Shown here piece after piece: positions 36,370-45,169 of a stretch of 64,000 nucleotides of DNA. The notes under the pieces are model-generated. The model made no database searches, had not been told where the DNA came from, and was given only the letters and a program-made list of their open reading frames with translations. Position 1 is the first letter of the stretch. Each line of letters opens with the position of its first letter. The stretch lies in contig NZ_NPKI01000004.1 in assembly GCF_002284565.1 (NCBI RefSeq), forward strand, positions 35,100-99,099, in the 5' to 3' direction. A program made the translations under genes and the position numbers. This DNA comes from Mesorhizobium mediterraneum. GTDB taxonomy: Bacteria > Pseudomonadota > Alphaproteobacteria > Rhizobiales > Rhizobiaceae.

Positions 36370-37221
36370 ATGACCACAGCACCCGCAAAAGCGGGGTGGC
36401 GGTTCAGACAGCCGAGCGTCATTCCGGGTTTCGGATTGACGCTCGGCTTCTCTCTTGCCTACCTCACGCTCATCATCCTCATCCCCCTTTCCGGGCTGAT
36501 CTGGCGATCGGCCGCGCTCGGCTGGGCCGATTTCTGGGCGATCGCCACCGATCGCCGCACCGTCAACGCGCTTGAAATCAGTTTTGGCACCGCTTTCATT
36601 GCCGCCGCGGTCAATGTCGTCTTCGGCACGATCGTCGCCTGGGTGCTGGTGCGCTACAACTTTCCTGGCCGCCGCATCGTCGATGCAATGGTCGACCTGC
36701 CCTTCGCGCTGCCGACGGCGGTCGCAGGCATCGCGCTGACCACGCTCTACGCGCCGAATGGCTGGCTCGGCAGCCTGCTGGCACCGCTCGGCATCAAGGT
36801 CGCCTACACGCCGCTCGGCATCGTCATCGCGCTGATCTTCATCGGTCTGCCTTTTGTCGTGCGCACCGTCCAGCCGATCATGGAGGAGATCGACAAGGAG
36901 GTGGAGGAAGTGGCCGCGACGCTCGGCGCCAACCGCTTCCAGACCATCGCCCGGGTTCTGCTTCCGGGCCTCGCGCCCGCCATTGTCACCGGTTTCGCAC
37001 TGGCTTTCGCGCGCGGTGTCGGTGAGTACGGCTCGGTCATCTTCATTGCCGGCAACCTGCCTTACAAATCCGAGATCGCGCCGCTGCTGATCGTCATCCG
37101 GCTGGAGGAATACAATTATGCGGCGGCGACCGCGATCGCGGCAATCATGCTCGCTTTGTCGTTTGTGATGCTGCTGGTCATCAATCTGGTGCAGACGTGG
37201 AGCCGTAAGCGCTATGGCTGA
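36370..37221 (+). CDS. cysT: Sulfate/thiosulfate ABC transporter permease CysT
   Basis: A 283-residue inner-membrane permease with six predicted helices, forming the sulfate channel with CysW. Family marks are [21 protein letters not shown] at the N terminus and the EAA loop [27 protein letters not shown]. The gene follows the binding-protein gene by 32 bp and overlaps cysW by 8 bp. Confidence 0.95.
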   Translation: MTTAPAKAGWRFRQPSVIPGFGLTLGFSLAYLTLIILIPLSGLIWRSAALGWADFWAIATDRRTVNALEISFGTAFIAAAVNVVFGTIVAWVLVRYNFPGRRIVDAMVDLPFALPTAVAGIALTTLYAPNGWLGSLLAPLGIKVAYTPLGIVIALIFIGLPFVVRTVQPIMEEIDKEVEEVAATLGANRFQTIARVLLPGLAPAIVTGFALAFARGVGEYGSVIFIAGNLPYKSEIAPLLIVIRLEEYNYAAATAIAAIMLALSFVMLLVINLVQTWSRKRYG

Positions 37222-38098
37222 CCCGGAGATCAAATCCTACGCACCGCACCACGAAAGCCAGTCGGCGGCAGTGACCGAAAGCCGCCCGGCGAAAGCCGTG
37301 CTGATGATCGTTACCTTTGCCTTCCTCGGCATTTTCCTGCTCTTGCCGCTGATCGTCGTCTTCAACGAAGCCTTCGCAAAAGGTCTCGGCGCTTACACGG
37401 AGGCGCTGACCAACCCAGACACGCGCTCGGCGATCCATCTGACACTGCTGGTGGCGGCGATCTCGGTGCCGCTCAATGTCGTCTTCGGCATCTCCGCCGC
37501 TTGGGCGATCGCCAAATTCGAGTTCAAGGGCAAGGCCTTCCTGACCACGCTCATCGACCTGCCGTTTTCGGTCTCGCCGGTCATTTCCGGCTTGGTCTAT
37601 GTGCTTTTGTTCGGCGCGCAAGGCCTGCTCGGCGCCTGGCTGAAGGCGCATGGCATCGTCATCCTGTTTGCCGTGCCGGGCATCGTGCTCGCCACCATCT
37701 TCGTCACCTTCCCCTTTGTCGCCCGCGAACTGATCCCGTTGATGCAGGAACAGGGCAATGGCGACGAGGAGGCAGCGCTGTCGCTCGGCGCCAATGGCTG
37801 GCAGGCTTTCTGGTACGTGACGCTGCCCAACGTCAAATGGGGGCTGCTCTACGGCGTGCTGTTGTGCAATGCCCGCGCCATGGGCGAGTTCGGCGCGGTG
37901 TCGGTGGTGTCCGGCCACATACGCGGGCTGACCAACACCATGCCGCTGCATGTCGAAATCCTCTACAATGAGTACAACGCCGCCGCCGCCTTCGCCGTCG
38001 CTTCGCTACTCGCGGGCCTGGCGCTCGTCACGCTGGTCTTGAAAACACTTCTCGAAATGCGCTACGGCGCCGAGATCGCCGCGACGCGCGGACATTAA
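37214..38098 (+). CDS. cysW: Sulfate ABC transporter permease CysW
   Basis: A 294-residue membrane protein, second half of the sulfate channel. Six helices are predicted; the EAA loop ([25 protein letters not shown]) and the following [18 protein letters not shown] are characteristic of CysW. Translation is coupled to cysT by the 8-bp overlap. A short palindromic repeat fills the gap to cysA. Confidence 0.95.
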   Translation: MADPEIKSYAPHHESQSAAVTESRPAKAVLMIVTFAFLGIFLLLPLIVVFNEAFAKGLGAYTEALTNPDTRSAIHLTLLVAAISVPLNVVFGISAAWAIAKFEFKGKAFLTTLIDLPFSVSPVISGLVYVLLFGAQGLLGAWLKAHGIVILFAVPGIVLATIFVTFPFVARELIPLMQEQGNGDEEAALSLGANGWQAFWYVTLPNVKWGLLYGVLLCNARAMGEFGAVSVVSGHIRGLTNTMPLHVEILYNEYNAAAAFAVASLLAGLALVTLVLKTLLEMRYGAEIAATRGH

Positions 38099-38107
38099 TG
38101 CCTGTTG

Positions 38108-38132
38108 CCCAAAAGTGTATAGCGGTTTTGGG
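38108..38132. repeat. Short palindromic repeat unit between cysW and cysA
   Basis: CCCAAAA (38108-38114) pairs with TTTTGGG (38126-38132) around GTGTATAGCGG. The same core, AAGTGCGTAGCGGTTTT, is the inner part of the element at 4968-5018. It may act as an internal mRNA structure in the operon. Confidence 0.6.
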
Positions 38133-38166
38133 ATAACGACATGCATCGACAAAAAAGGGACGGTTG

Positions 38167-39207
38167 ATGGAAGTTCGCGTTGCCAACGTGCGCAAGGAGT
38201 TTGAGCGGTTTCCCGCCCTCCACGATGTTTCGCTCGACATCAAGTCCGGCGAGCTGATCGCGCTGCTCGGGCCTTCCGGCTCCGGCAAGACGACGCTGCT
38301 CAGGCTGATCGCCGGACTGGAGCGACCGACGAGGGGAAAGATATTCTTCGGTGAGGAGGACGCGTCGCAAAAGTCGATCCAGGAGCGTAATGTCGGCTTC
38401 GTCTTCCAGCACTATGCGCTGTTTCGCCATATGACGGTCGCCGACAATATCGGCTTCGGACTCAAGGTCCGGCACGGGCCGACACGCCCGTCCGCGCAGG
38501 AAATCCGCCGCCGGGCCTCCGAGCTTCTCGACCTCGTCCAGCTTTCCGGCTTGGAAAAACGCTATCCGGCGCAGCTTTCGGGCGGCCAGCGCCAGCGCGT
38601 GGCGCTTGCCCGCGCCATGGCGATCGAACCGGCTGTGCTTTTGCTGGACGAGCCGTTCGGCGCGCTCGATGCCCAGGTCCGCCGCGAGTTGCGGCGCTGG
38701 CTGCGCGACATCCACGACGCCACCGGCCACACCACGGTCTTCGTCACCCATGACCAGGAAGAAGCGCTGGAGCTTGCCGACCGCGTGGTGGTGATGAGCC
38801 AGGGCCGCATCGAGCAGGTCGGCACCGCCGATGAAATCTACGACACGCCGAATTCGCCCTTCGTCTACGGCTTCATCGGCGAATCGAGCTCGCTTCCCGT
38901 CAAGGTCGAGGACGGCCAGGTCTGGATCGCCGATCGCCCGATCGGCCTCTCCGCGACACAGGCGCCGCAAGGCGAAGCGACGCTGTTCTTCCGCCCGCAC
39001 GATGTCGAGCTGGTGGACGAATGCAATGGCTGCATCGCCGGCACGGTCGCCGCCAGCCGCCGCGTCGCCGGCACCAGACGCGTGGAGCTCGAAATCGGCG
39101 GCGAGCGTCAGCGGGTCGAGATCGAGCTGCCCGTCGACCACCCAGCGGCGCAGAAAAGCCGGGTGGCGTTCCGGCCGCGGCGCTGGAAGCTTTTTCCGGC
39201 CGCTTAG
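38167..39207 (+). CDS. cysA: Sulfate/thiosulfate import ATP-binding protein CysA
   Basis: A 346-residue ABC ATPase that powers sulfate uptake. Walker A (GPSGSGKTTLLRL), Q-loop (FVFQHYALFRHMTV), signature (LSGGQRQRVALARA) and Walker B (VLLLDEPFGALD) are intact. The C-terminal TOBE-like regulatory domain over about residues 240-345 includes FFRPHDVEL. The ATG at 38167 follows AAGGGACGG; the TTG one codon earlier is less likely. It is the last gene of the operon. Confidence 0.95.
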   Translation: MEVRVANVRKEFERFPALHDVSLDIKSGELIALLGPSGSGKTTLLRLIAGLERPTRGKIFFGEEDASQKSIQERNVGFVFQHYALFRHMTVADNIGFGLKVRHGPTRPSAQEIRRRASELLDLVQLSGLEKRYPAQLSGGQRQRVALARAMAIEPAVLLLDEPFGALDAQVRRELRRWLRDIHDATGHTTVFVTHDQEEALELADRVVVMSQGRIEQVGTADEIYDTPNSPFVYGFIGESSSLPVKVEDGQVWIADRPIGLSATQAPQGEATLFFRPHDVELVDECNGCIAGTVAASRRVAGTRRVELEIGGERQRVEIELPVDHPAAQKSRVAFRPRRWKLFPAA

Positions 39208-39274
39208 CCGCAAGGCGATGGTGAATCCGGCTGATGGTGGTCGCCTCTTCATGCTGAGCGACATCGACTACCTT

Positions 39275-39751
39275 TCAACGCGCCTTTAGCGAGAGCACCA
39301 GGGTCATCGGATTTTTTGGGGAAGCCGCAAAGCCGTAGTGCTCATAGAAAGCTTTCGCTTCAGCCGATATGGCATGAACAAAAATGCCGCGAATCCCGAG
39401 GATCGTCGCGGCATGGCCAGTGCGCAGAACGGCATCTTGCAAGAGCGCTGCGCCTAGCCCCTTCCCTTGCCAGCTTGCGTCCACGGCGAGACGCCCGAGG
39501 ACAGCCATAGGGACGGGATCCGGCATGTTGCGGCGAATGGCGCCTGGCGCTTCCGCAAGATCAAGCCCACCCGAGGACAGACAGTAGTAGCCGACAACGC
39601 GCACGCCTTCCGTTACGACATAAGTGCGCGACGCGCCGCTGACCTGGTTGGCCCGCGCCCTGCGGCGAAGCCATTGATCCAGGCTCTCGGTCCCGCTTTG
39701 GAATAGTTCGAGATCGTGGTTGTCGGCAAGAGGCGTGGGCGCCGACAGCAT
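39275..39751 (-). CDS. GNAT-family acetyltransferase toxin (TacT/AtaT-like)
   Basis: A 158-residue GNAT acetyltransferase. The acetyl-CoA-binding motif A is GRLAVDASWQGKGLGAALL, and the C-terminal YEHYGF motif is typical. Toxins of this type acetylate the amino acid on charged tRNA and stop translation. Directly preceded by, and overlapping by 1 bp (TGATG), a DUF1778 antitoxin gene, the standard arrangement of this toxin-antitoxin class. Length is a little under the 160-175 residues usual for such toxins. No truncation is evident, so it is probably active. Confidence 0.9.
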   Translation of the reverse strand: MLSAPTPLADNHDLELFQSGTESLDQWLRRRARANQVSGASRTYVVTEGVRVVGYYCLSSGGLDLAEAPGAIRRNMPDPVPMAVLGRLAVDASWQGKGLGAALLQDAVLRTGHAATILGIRGIFVHAISAEAKAFYEHYGFAASPKNPMTLVLSLKAR

Positions 39752-40032
39752 CAGCCCTGCCAGGGCTTGGGCGCATTCATAAGGCGTGCAAAACCTTCGC
39801 CGCTCGGTGGCTCGTCAAGAATGTCGAGATAGTGTTGGTAACTCTCGGGATCGACCTTGATCAGCGCTTGATCGAGCAACGTGTCCTCGGCCGCGCGGTA
39901 GGCGGCATCGATCATAAAGTCGGAGCGGGTTTTACCGCGTATTTTCGCGGCGCGGTCAATCAGAACTCGCACATCCTCTCGGATGCGCAGATTGACAGGC
40001 TTGGCGTGGGTTTCAGGTGCAGTTTTTGTCAT
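39751..40032 (-). CDS. DUF1778 ribbon-helix-helix antitoxin
   Basis: A 93-residue antitoxin. The N-terminal half (VNLRIREDVRVLIDRAAKIRGKTRSDFMIDAA) is a ribbon-helix-helix DNA-binding domain that also dimerises. The C-terminal tail (YQHYLDILDEPPSGEGFARLMNAPKPW) is the part that usually wraps the toxin. The ATG at 40032 has AGGAG 8 bp upstream; the open frame extends 13 codons further without a better site. The antitoxin precedes the toxin, and a perfect palindrome upstream fits autoregulation. Confidence 0.92.
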   Translation of the reverse strand: MTKTAPETHAKPVNLRIREDVRVLIDRAAKIRGKTRSDFMIDAAYRAAEDTLLDQALIKVDPESYQHYLDILDEPPSGEGFARLMNAPKPWQG

Positions 40033-40065
40033 TGAGGACTCCTCTTTCCCACCATAACACTCCGC

Positions 40066-40080
40066 ATACACAATGTGTAT
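40066..40080. promoter_or_regulatory. Palindromic operator of the toxin-antitoxin pair
   Basis: ATACACAATGTGTAT is a perfect 7-bp inverted repeat about a single central base, 34 bp upstream of the antitoxin start. Its TGTGTAT/ATACACA arms fit the short half-sites of ribbon-helix-helix repressors, so the antitoxin or antitoxin-toxin complex is the expected binder. Confidence 0.65.
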
Positions 40081-40303
40081 CTATTTCATTGCCTCACTAG
40101 GAAGGTGATTGGAAAAGCACCGGCGGTGTGGCGGGAACACACCGAAATGACTCTGCTTGGAAGAAAATCCTAGCAATGGGCTGTCTCGGCAATCTTTTTT
40201 CTCACAGCAACACCATAGATCCGGCTTGCATGCCTCGTCGTCTCGGGCATCGTCCGATTATTCTGCGGCATTCGACAAACGACATTTTCAGGAGCCCGTT
40301 TTC

Positions 40304-41290
40304 ATGAAGCGATTTTTGCTTGGCGTCGCCACATTGGCCGGTCTGTTCCTGGCATCCTCCCAAGCCTGGTCGGCCGACAAATTATTGAACGCGTCCTACG
40401 ATGTCGGCCGCGAATTGTTTGCGCAGGTCAACAAGGCCTTCATCGCTGGGCACCCCGGCGTCACCATCGATCAGTCGCATGCCGGGACGTCGGCGCAGGC
40501 GCGCGCCATCGCCGAGGGGCTCGGCGCCGATGTCGTCACCTTCAACCAGGTCCTCGACATCGACTTTCTGGTCTCGAAGGGTCTTATCTCCGCCGACTGG
40601 CAAAAAGACTTCCCCGACAATGCCTCGCCTTTCTATTCGCTGCCGTCCTTTTTGGTGCGCGCCGGCAATCCGAAGAACATCAAGGATTGGAACGATCTCG
40701 TGCGCGACGACGTCCAGGTGATCTTCCCCAATCCAAAAACGTCGGGCAATGCGCGCTACACCTATCTCGCGGCCACCGCCTACGCCAAGGAGGCCTTCAA
40801 GGGCGATGACGCCAAGGTGAAGGAATTCGTCACCAAACTCTTCAACAACGTGCCGATCTTCGACAGCGGCGGACGCGCCGCCACCACCACCTTCGTGCAG
40901 CGAGAAATCGGCGACGTGCTGATCACCTTCGAGTCGGAAACCCGCGGCATCAGCAGGGAGTATGGCGAGGACAAGTTCCAGCAGGTGACGCCTTCGGTCA
41001 GCCTGTTGGCGGAGTTTCCGGTGGCGATCGTCGACACGGTCGCCGACGAGCACGGCACACGCGATCTCGCCAAGACCTATCTCGACTTCCTCTATACGCA
41101 GGAGGGCCAGGACATCGCCGCCCGCAACGGCCTGCGGGCCCGCGACGCGGCGGTCGCGGCCAAATACACGGCTGAGTTTCCCGATGTCCGCCTGCTGACG
41201 GTGGAAGATGTCTTCGGCGGCTGGGCCAAGGTCCAGGCCGAGCATTTCGCCGCGGGCGGATTGCTCGACCAGACCTACGGCAGTCGCTGA
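40304..41290 (+). CDS. Second sulfate ABC transporter substrate-binding protein
   Basis: A 328-residue periplasmic protein with signal peptide FLLGVATLAGLFLASSQAWSA and the same family landmarks as the protein at 35309: LLNASYDVGRELFAQVNKAF, QSHAGTSAQARAIAEGLGADVVT and FPNPKTSGNARYTYLAA. It stands alone with its own ribosome-binding site (AGGAG at 40290) and terminator, so it may feed the CysTWA channel with a different affinity or specificity (for example thiosulfate). The two copies differ widely, so the duplication is old. Confidence 0.93.
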   Translation: MKRFLLGVATLAGLFLASSQAWSADKLLNASYDVGRELFAQVNKAFIAGHPGVTIDQSHAGTSAQARAIAEGLGADVVTFNQVLDIDFLVSKGLISADWQKDFPDNASPFYSLPSFLVRAGNPKNIKDWNDLVRDDVQVIFPNPKTSGNARYTYLAATAYAKEAFKGDDAKVKEFVTKLFNNVPIFDSGGRAATTTFVQREIGDVLITFESETRGISREYGEDKFQQVTPSVSLLAEFPVAIVDTVADEHGTRDLAKTYLDFLYTQEGQDIAARNGLRARDAAVAAKYTAEFPDVRLLTVEDVFGGWAKVQAEHFAAGGLLDQTYGSR

Positions 41291-41310
41291 AGCAAGCGAT
41301 CTTCGAACTG

Positions 41311-41349
41311 AAACGAAAGTCGGCTTTTGCCGGCTTTCTTCGTTTTTCG
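41311..41349 (+). terminator. Rho-independent terminator of the second sulfate-binding protein gene
   Basis: A long stem pairs AACGAAAGTCGGC with GCCGGCTTTCTTCGTT around TTTT, with minor bulges, and is followed by TTTTT. It begins about 20 bp after the stop codon. Confidence 0.75.
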
Positions 41350-41541
41350 CTCCGGAAAGGTGATTTCCCGCTTTCCGGGCGCCTGCCATCCAAAAACGTT
41401 ACGAAGAATCAACGCGTTTGCGCGCAATGTGTCAGCAGGCGGCTTGTCTGCGCGAACGGCATCGCAAGGCTCAACCGTCATGATTTGCACACAAACAGCC
41501 GCCAGACGCGGGTGGTTGGGGCTTCATGGGTTGACTCGGGC

Positions 41542-41991
41542 ATGCTGACCAAAAAAGGCAAATACGGCCTCAAGGCCCTCGTGCATCTGTCCGGCCTGCC
41601 GGTCGGCCAGCTCGCATTCGTCAATGACATTGCGGTCGCCAACAACATCCCGAAGAAATTCCTGGATGCCATTCTGGGCGAGTTACGCAATGCCGGCTTC
41701 GTCCAGAGCCGCAAGGGCAAGGAGGGCGGCTATCGCCTCGCGCGGCCGGCCTCCGAGATCAAGATCGGCCATGTCGTGCGTGTCCTCGACGGGCCGCTGG
41801 CGCCGATCCCTTGCGCCAGCCGCACGCAGTACCAGCGTTGCGAGGATTGCGACGAGGCGACCTGCCAGGTCAGGCACATGATGCTGGAGGTGCGCCAGGC
41901 GATCGCCGAGGTGCTGGACAATCGCAGCCTCGCCGCCATGCGCGATGCCGACAATGACGATTTTCCGGTCGAACTGACGTCGCAGATCTAA
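41542..41991 (+). CDS. Rrf2 family transcriptional regulator
   Basis: A 149-residue regulator. The winged helix-turn-helix lies at residues 1-65 (KKGKYGLKALVHLSG, then NNIPKKFLDAILGELRNAGF and the wing SRKGKEGGYRLARP). The C-terminal part holds four cysteines in CASRTQYQRCEDCDEATC, a possible Fe-S or thiol sensor; CymR and IscR belong to this family. The ATG at 41542 was chosen because it begins the domain. Its position next to a sulfate-binding protein gene suggests a role in sulfur control, which is inference only. Confidence 0.88.
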   Translation: MLTKKGKYGLKALVHLSGLPVGQLAFVNDIAVANNIPKKFLDAILGELRNAGFVQSRKGKEGGYRLARPASEIKIGHVVRVLDGPLAPIPCASRTQYQRCEDCDEATCQVRHMMLEVRQAIAEVLDNRSLAAMRDADNDDFPVELTSQI

Positions 41992-42029
41992 TCTAAATTT
42001 AGGCCGTAGACTCATAAGCGCGGAGCCAA

Positions 42030-42264
42030 AGCCGCATTGACCGACACAATGATCTGGAACCTCCTTTTTTGCTGTCACAGCCCGCTGATGGGCGCGAACG
42101 GAGGTTCTGTCGATCATCTGGATCTCGCCGTCGTGCGCAGCCGTGATACACTCCATCAGTCGGCCCCACACGCCTGCCTTCCGCCATCGCACGAAGCGGT
42201 CGACGGCGGCTGCGCCCCTTGGCCGCCGATCGTCTGGAGCGCGCCGCTTCCGCAGGCCCTCCAT
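42030..42264 (-). pseudogene. IS5-type transposase remnant
   Basis: Read on the minus strand the region gives AAAVDRFVRWRKAGVWGRLMECITAAHD followed by GEIQMIDRTSVRAHQRAVTAKKE. This matches the central part of IS5-family (IS427-like) transposases, where the IDST-type segment carries a catalytic aspartate. The N-terminal domain, the rest of the DDE domain and the terminal repeats are missing. It accounts for most of the 312 bp between the Rrf2 gene and the reductase gene. Confidence 0.7.
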
Positions 42265-42303
42265 TTCGACAAGCCTAGTTGACGGGAAAGAGCGGATCGA
42301 TCG

Positions 42304-42852
42304 TCATTGTCTGCTCTCCGGCGCGTAATGGAGGATGACAACACCTGACTTGAGCGTCCTCGTCTCCAGATGCTTCAGGGGTATCCGGTTCGGGCCGCCC
42401 TTGAAGAGCGGCGTGCCTCTCCCGAGAATGACGGGGTTGATCCCGAGGTGATACTCGTCGATCAGGCCGTGCTCCATCAGGCTCGCCGTGAGGTCGGCGC
42501 TGCCGAACACGAAGATGTCTCCGCCGTCCCTGGTCTTCAGCTTGGAGACTTCTTCCGCGACATTGCCGTTGAAGAGCTTCGTGTTGTTCCAGTCGGCGCT
42601 TTTCAGCGTGCGCGAGAAGACCACCTTCTCGATCTTGTTCATGAAATCCGCGATCCAGCCTTGCTCGGACGGCCAATAGGCTGCCATGAGCTCGTAGGTC
42701 ACGCGACCGAAGATCAGCGTGTCGGCCTTTTCCTGGGTCTCACGAATGTAGTTCTCAAGTTCTTCTTCGAAGACGAACCAACTGATGTCCCTGTCCGGAC
42801 CTTCGAAGAAGCCGTCGACGGTCACCATGTCCCATATGATCAGTTTTCTCAT
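42304..42852 (-). CDS. Dihydrofolate reductase family (RibD C-terminal domain) protein
   Basis: A 182-residue cytosolic protein with the RibD_C/DHFR-like fold: KLIIWDMVTVDGFFEGPDRD at the N terminus, ADTLIFGRVTYELMAAYWP in the nucleotide-binding region and DEYHLGINPVILGRGTPLF near the C terminus. Members are NAD(P)H-dependent reductases of unknown substrate. GGAGG precedes the ATG at 42852. Upstream lies a truncated piece of another member of the family. Confidence 0.88.
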   Translation of the reverse strand: MRKLIIWDMVTVDGFFEGPDRDISWFVFEEELENYIRETQEKADTLIFGRVTYELMAAYWPSEQGWIADFMNKIEKVVFSRTLKSADWNNTKLFNGNVAEEVSKLKTRDGGDIFVFGSADLTASLMEHGLIDEYHLGINPVILGRGTPLFKGGPNRIPLKHLETRTLKSGVVILHYAPESRQ

Positions 42853-42893
42853 AGAACCCTCCTCTTCGTGTATCCCTTTGTGAATTCTCGGCC

Positions 42894-43060
42894 CTATCCC
42901 GCGAATCGGAAGCGCATGTTGGTGATTTGCCCCGCTTCCGAGATCTCGGTCTTCTCCAGCCTGACCGGCTCCATGCCTTCTGACTGAAGAGGCGGATGCC
43001 GACGCCGATGAGGACGGGCGCGACACGGATGAGGACCTCGTCCACAAGCCTAATTCGGCG
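42894..43060 (-). pseudogene. C-terminal fragment of a second RibD-type reductase
   Basis: The minus strand encodes LVDEVLIRVAPVLIGVGIRLF, then, after a one-base frame change, EPVRLEKTEISEAGQITNMRFRFAG and a stop at 42894-42896. This is the recognisable C-terminal end of a dihydrofolate-reductase-family protein. The first two-thirds are absent and the frame is broken. It is more divergent than a recent copy of the gene at 42304-42852. Confidence 0.7.
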
Positions 43061-43074
43061 CGAGTCGCAGCACC

Positions 43075-44001
43075 TCAGCGGGATGCGACGAAGCGTTCCA
43101 GTTTGCCCAGAGTTTGCAGTCCCAGCTCCACGGCACCGAAGCCCTTCGCCTCCTGGAACTCGGCAGCCGTGCTGAATACCATGCCCAGCGTTACCTTCGT
43201 CGCCCCGTCCTGATCCTCGAACGAGGCCCAGGCGTCGGCATGTTTCGGCCCGTTTTCGCCCCAATGCAGCGTATAGCCGATCCTCTCCTCGGGCCGGACC
43301 TCGTTATAGAGATGGTGGTTCGGGAAGACCGTGCCGTCACGCGCGATCATGTCGAATACCCATTCGCCGCCCGTTCGCAAGTCGATCCTCTTCGTTCGAC
43401 AGGAGAAGCCTTCCGGCCCCCACCATTGCGGCAGCGTTTCAGGGTTCATCCACGCGCCCCACACGATGGACCGCGGCGCCTGAATCACCCGCTGCAGTAC
43501 CATGGCCCGTTCAGCCGCGCCCGCGAGGTTGTCTAGTCCCGCGCCGAAGCCTTCCCGATAGCCTGCCTCCATGTCCTCCGCCAGCGAGGAAAGCTGCACC
43601 GTCACGACCAACCGGCTGCGCTCGTCCGCACCTTCGAAATCGGCTGTCACCAGCGCTGCTGATTGCGTCACGCCTTCGGACGAGACCACCTCGTAGTTCA
43701 CGCTGCACAGCGCCGGCTGCAACGCCAGCCAGCCGCACTCGCAGCGGATGTCCGAATGGCCCTCTATCTTGCAGAGCGAGACCTCGCGTCCACCCACCCT
43801 GGTATCGACCTCCAAGAACTCCACGGTGACCGAGGGCGATGGCGCAGCCCAGATCGCCCGCGCGGCCGGAGCCGTCCATGCCTCCCATAGTACGGCCAGT
43901 GGCGCGCCCACGTCCCGTTCGAAGGTGAGCGTCGCAAAGCGGCCCTTCCTTTCATCAGGCACCGCATGGGTCGCACTGTTTGTAGCGAGGTTCTGTGTCA
44001 T
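43075..44001 (-). CDS. SRPBCC (AHSA1-like) protein with two domains
   Basis: A 308-residue protein with two START/AHSA1-like domains. The first (residues about 20-150) opens FERDVGAPLAVLWEAWT; the second (about 165-305) opens LQRVIQAPRSIVWGAWMNPETLPQWWGPEGF and contains GGEWVFDMIARDGTVFPNHH. Such proteins bind hydrophobic ligands; the ligand is unknown. The start overlaps the ArsR stop by 4 bp (ATGA), so the pair is an operon. A similar but single-domain pair lies at 51827-52557. Confidence 0.88.
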   Translation of the reverse strand: MTQNLATNSATHAVPDERKGRFATLTFERDVGAPLAVLWEAWTAPAARAIWAAPSPSVTVEFLEVDTRVGGREVSLCKIEGHSDIRCECGWLALQPALCSVNYEVVSSEGVTQSAALVTADFEGADERSRLVVTVQLSSLAEDMEAGYREGFGAGLDNLAGAAERAMVLQRVIQAPRSIVWGAWMNPETLPQWWGPEGFSCRTKRIDLRTGGEWVFDMIARDGTVFPNHHLYNEVRPEERIGYTLHWGENGPKHADAWASFEDQDGATKVTLGMVFSTAAEFQEAKGFGAVELGLQTLGKLERFVASR

Positions 44002-44339
44002 TCTGCGCGCTCCTTCATCACATTCATCACAAATGCGTCCAACCGGTCGAGCCGAGCTTCCCAGATGGCCCGCTGTTCATCGAGCCATGTCCGCGCTGGG
44101 TCCAGAGCCTCGGGCACGATGGCGCAGGTGCGTATCCGCCCGTCCTTGGAGGTGGAGATCAACCCAGCCTCCTCCAGCACAGAAAGGTGCCGCATCACCG
44201 TGGGCAGACGCAGTCCCGTCGGACCAGCCAAATCCGTCACCCGCGCAGGCCTTTCGGCGAGTCGAGTCAGGATCGACCGACGGGTCGGATCGGCCAGAGC
44301 GTGGAAGAGCAGCGATAGATCGGGATAATGCTTAGCCAT
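43998..44339 (-). CDS. ArsR-family transcriptional regulator
   Basis: A 113-residue winged-helix repressor: LFHALADPTRRSILTRLAERPARVTDLAGPTGLRLPTVMRHLSVLEEAGLI covers the helix-turn-helix. There is no metal-binding cysteine set in the recognition helix, which places it with the non-metal ArsR regulators found beside SRPBCC proteins. The ATG at 44339 was chosen to begin this domain; a longer frame upstream has no similarity. Direct repeats upstream are candidate operators. Confidence 0.9.
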   Translation of the reverse strand: MAKHYPDLSLLFHALADPTRRSILTRLAERPARVTDLAGPTGLRLPTVMRHLSVLEEAGLISTSKDGRIRTCAIVPEALDPARTWLDEQRAIWEARLDRLDAFVMNVMKERAE

Positions 44340-44400
44340 GTCGCTAACTATCGCCCACTTTTCCGGTGGCGCAAGCGAAAACTTCGTCAAGTCGCTAAGT
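44340..44400 (-). promoter_or_regulatory. Direct repeats upstream of the ArsR/SRPBCC pair
   Basis: On the minus strand TTAGCGAC occurs twice, complementary to 44340-44347 and 44391-44398, the nearer copy touching the ArsR start codon. The 51-bp spacing puts them on about the same helix face. They may be autoregulatory sites. The rest of the space to 44613 contains only a GC-rich hairpin (44589-44615) and no gene that I can support. Confidence 0.35.
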
Positions 44401-44613
44401 TTTTTTCCCAACGCGCCGAGTTCTCGGAGTAGGCGGCTTACATTGCCGATTCCGCTGAGAAGTTGCTCGCAGCGATGCGAGCGCAGGCCGATGCCTGCAA
44501 TCGAAGACAAATTCCTGAAGCCGCCAGTCCGCTTCCCACCAATCTCAGCCGTTCGCGTTTTATGGGTTCACGGACTGGCACCCTGAAAGCGAGAGCCGCG
44601 CCGGCGAGCCGGC

Positions 44614-45162
44614 TCATGAATTCGCCTCGAACAGGCTCACGGCGTCGGCGACAATGTCGGCGATCGGGCGCGTCGCATCGAGCGTCACTGCGTTCTCGTC
44701 GGCTGCCGGCGCTTCAAGCGTGGCGAACTGGCTGTCGACCAGGCTTGCCGGCATGAAATGGCCCTGGCGGGAGCCGACGCGCTGCTTGGCGGTCGCTGGA
44801 TCGATTTCCAGATAGAGGAAAACGATATCCTGGCAAAAGCCACGCAGGCGCTCGCGGTAGCTGCGCTTCAGCGCCGAGCAGGCGGCGACGACACCTTGCC
44901 CATCGCCGACCGATCCCGCAATGCGCCGGCCGATCGCGTCGAGCCAGCCTTCACGCAATGCGTCGGTCAGCGGCTCACCGCTTGCCATCCGCGCGACGTT
45001 TTCCGGCGGATGCAGCCTGTCGCCCTCGACGAAGATGGCGCCCAACGCTGCGGCCAGCGCTTCGCCGACGGCCGACTTGCCACAGCCGGCAACGCCCATC
45101 ACCACGACGGCCGGTGCGGACCGGACGGGATCCCTCTGCAATTGTGCTGCCTTTTCGTCCAC
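44614..45162 (-). CDS. gntK: Gluconokinase
   Basis: A 182-residue kinase that phosphorylates D-gluconate to 6-phosphogluconate for the Entner-Doudoroff or pentose-phosphate route. Walker A is VMGVAGCGKSAV; EGDRLHPPENVARMASGEPLTDALREGWL and CSALKRSYRERLR are diagnostic of the GntK family, as is GHFMPASLVDSQFATLE. It ends the operon 7 bp after the permease gene and so is co-transcribed with a sugar-type ABC transporter, which makes gluconate or a derivative the likely substrate of the whole operon. Confidence 0.93.
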   Translation of the reverse strand: MDEKAAQLQRDPVRSAPAVVVMGVAGCGKSAVGEALAAALGAIFVEGDRLHPPENVARMASGEPLTDALREGWLDAIGRRIAGSVGDGQGVVAACSALKRSYRERLRGFCQDIVFLYLEIDPATAKQRVGSRQGHFMPASLVDSQFATLEAPAADENAVTLDATRPIADIVADAVSLFEANS

Positions 45163-45169
45163 GATGCGG

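Noticed and set aside
44440..44617. Small minus-strand frame starting at the gntK stop (MSRLAGAALAFRV...)
   Set aside because: It has an ATGA overlap with gntK but no similarity that I recognise and a composition like random GC-rich sequence; support is too weak.
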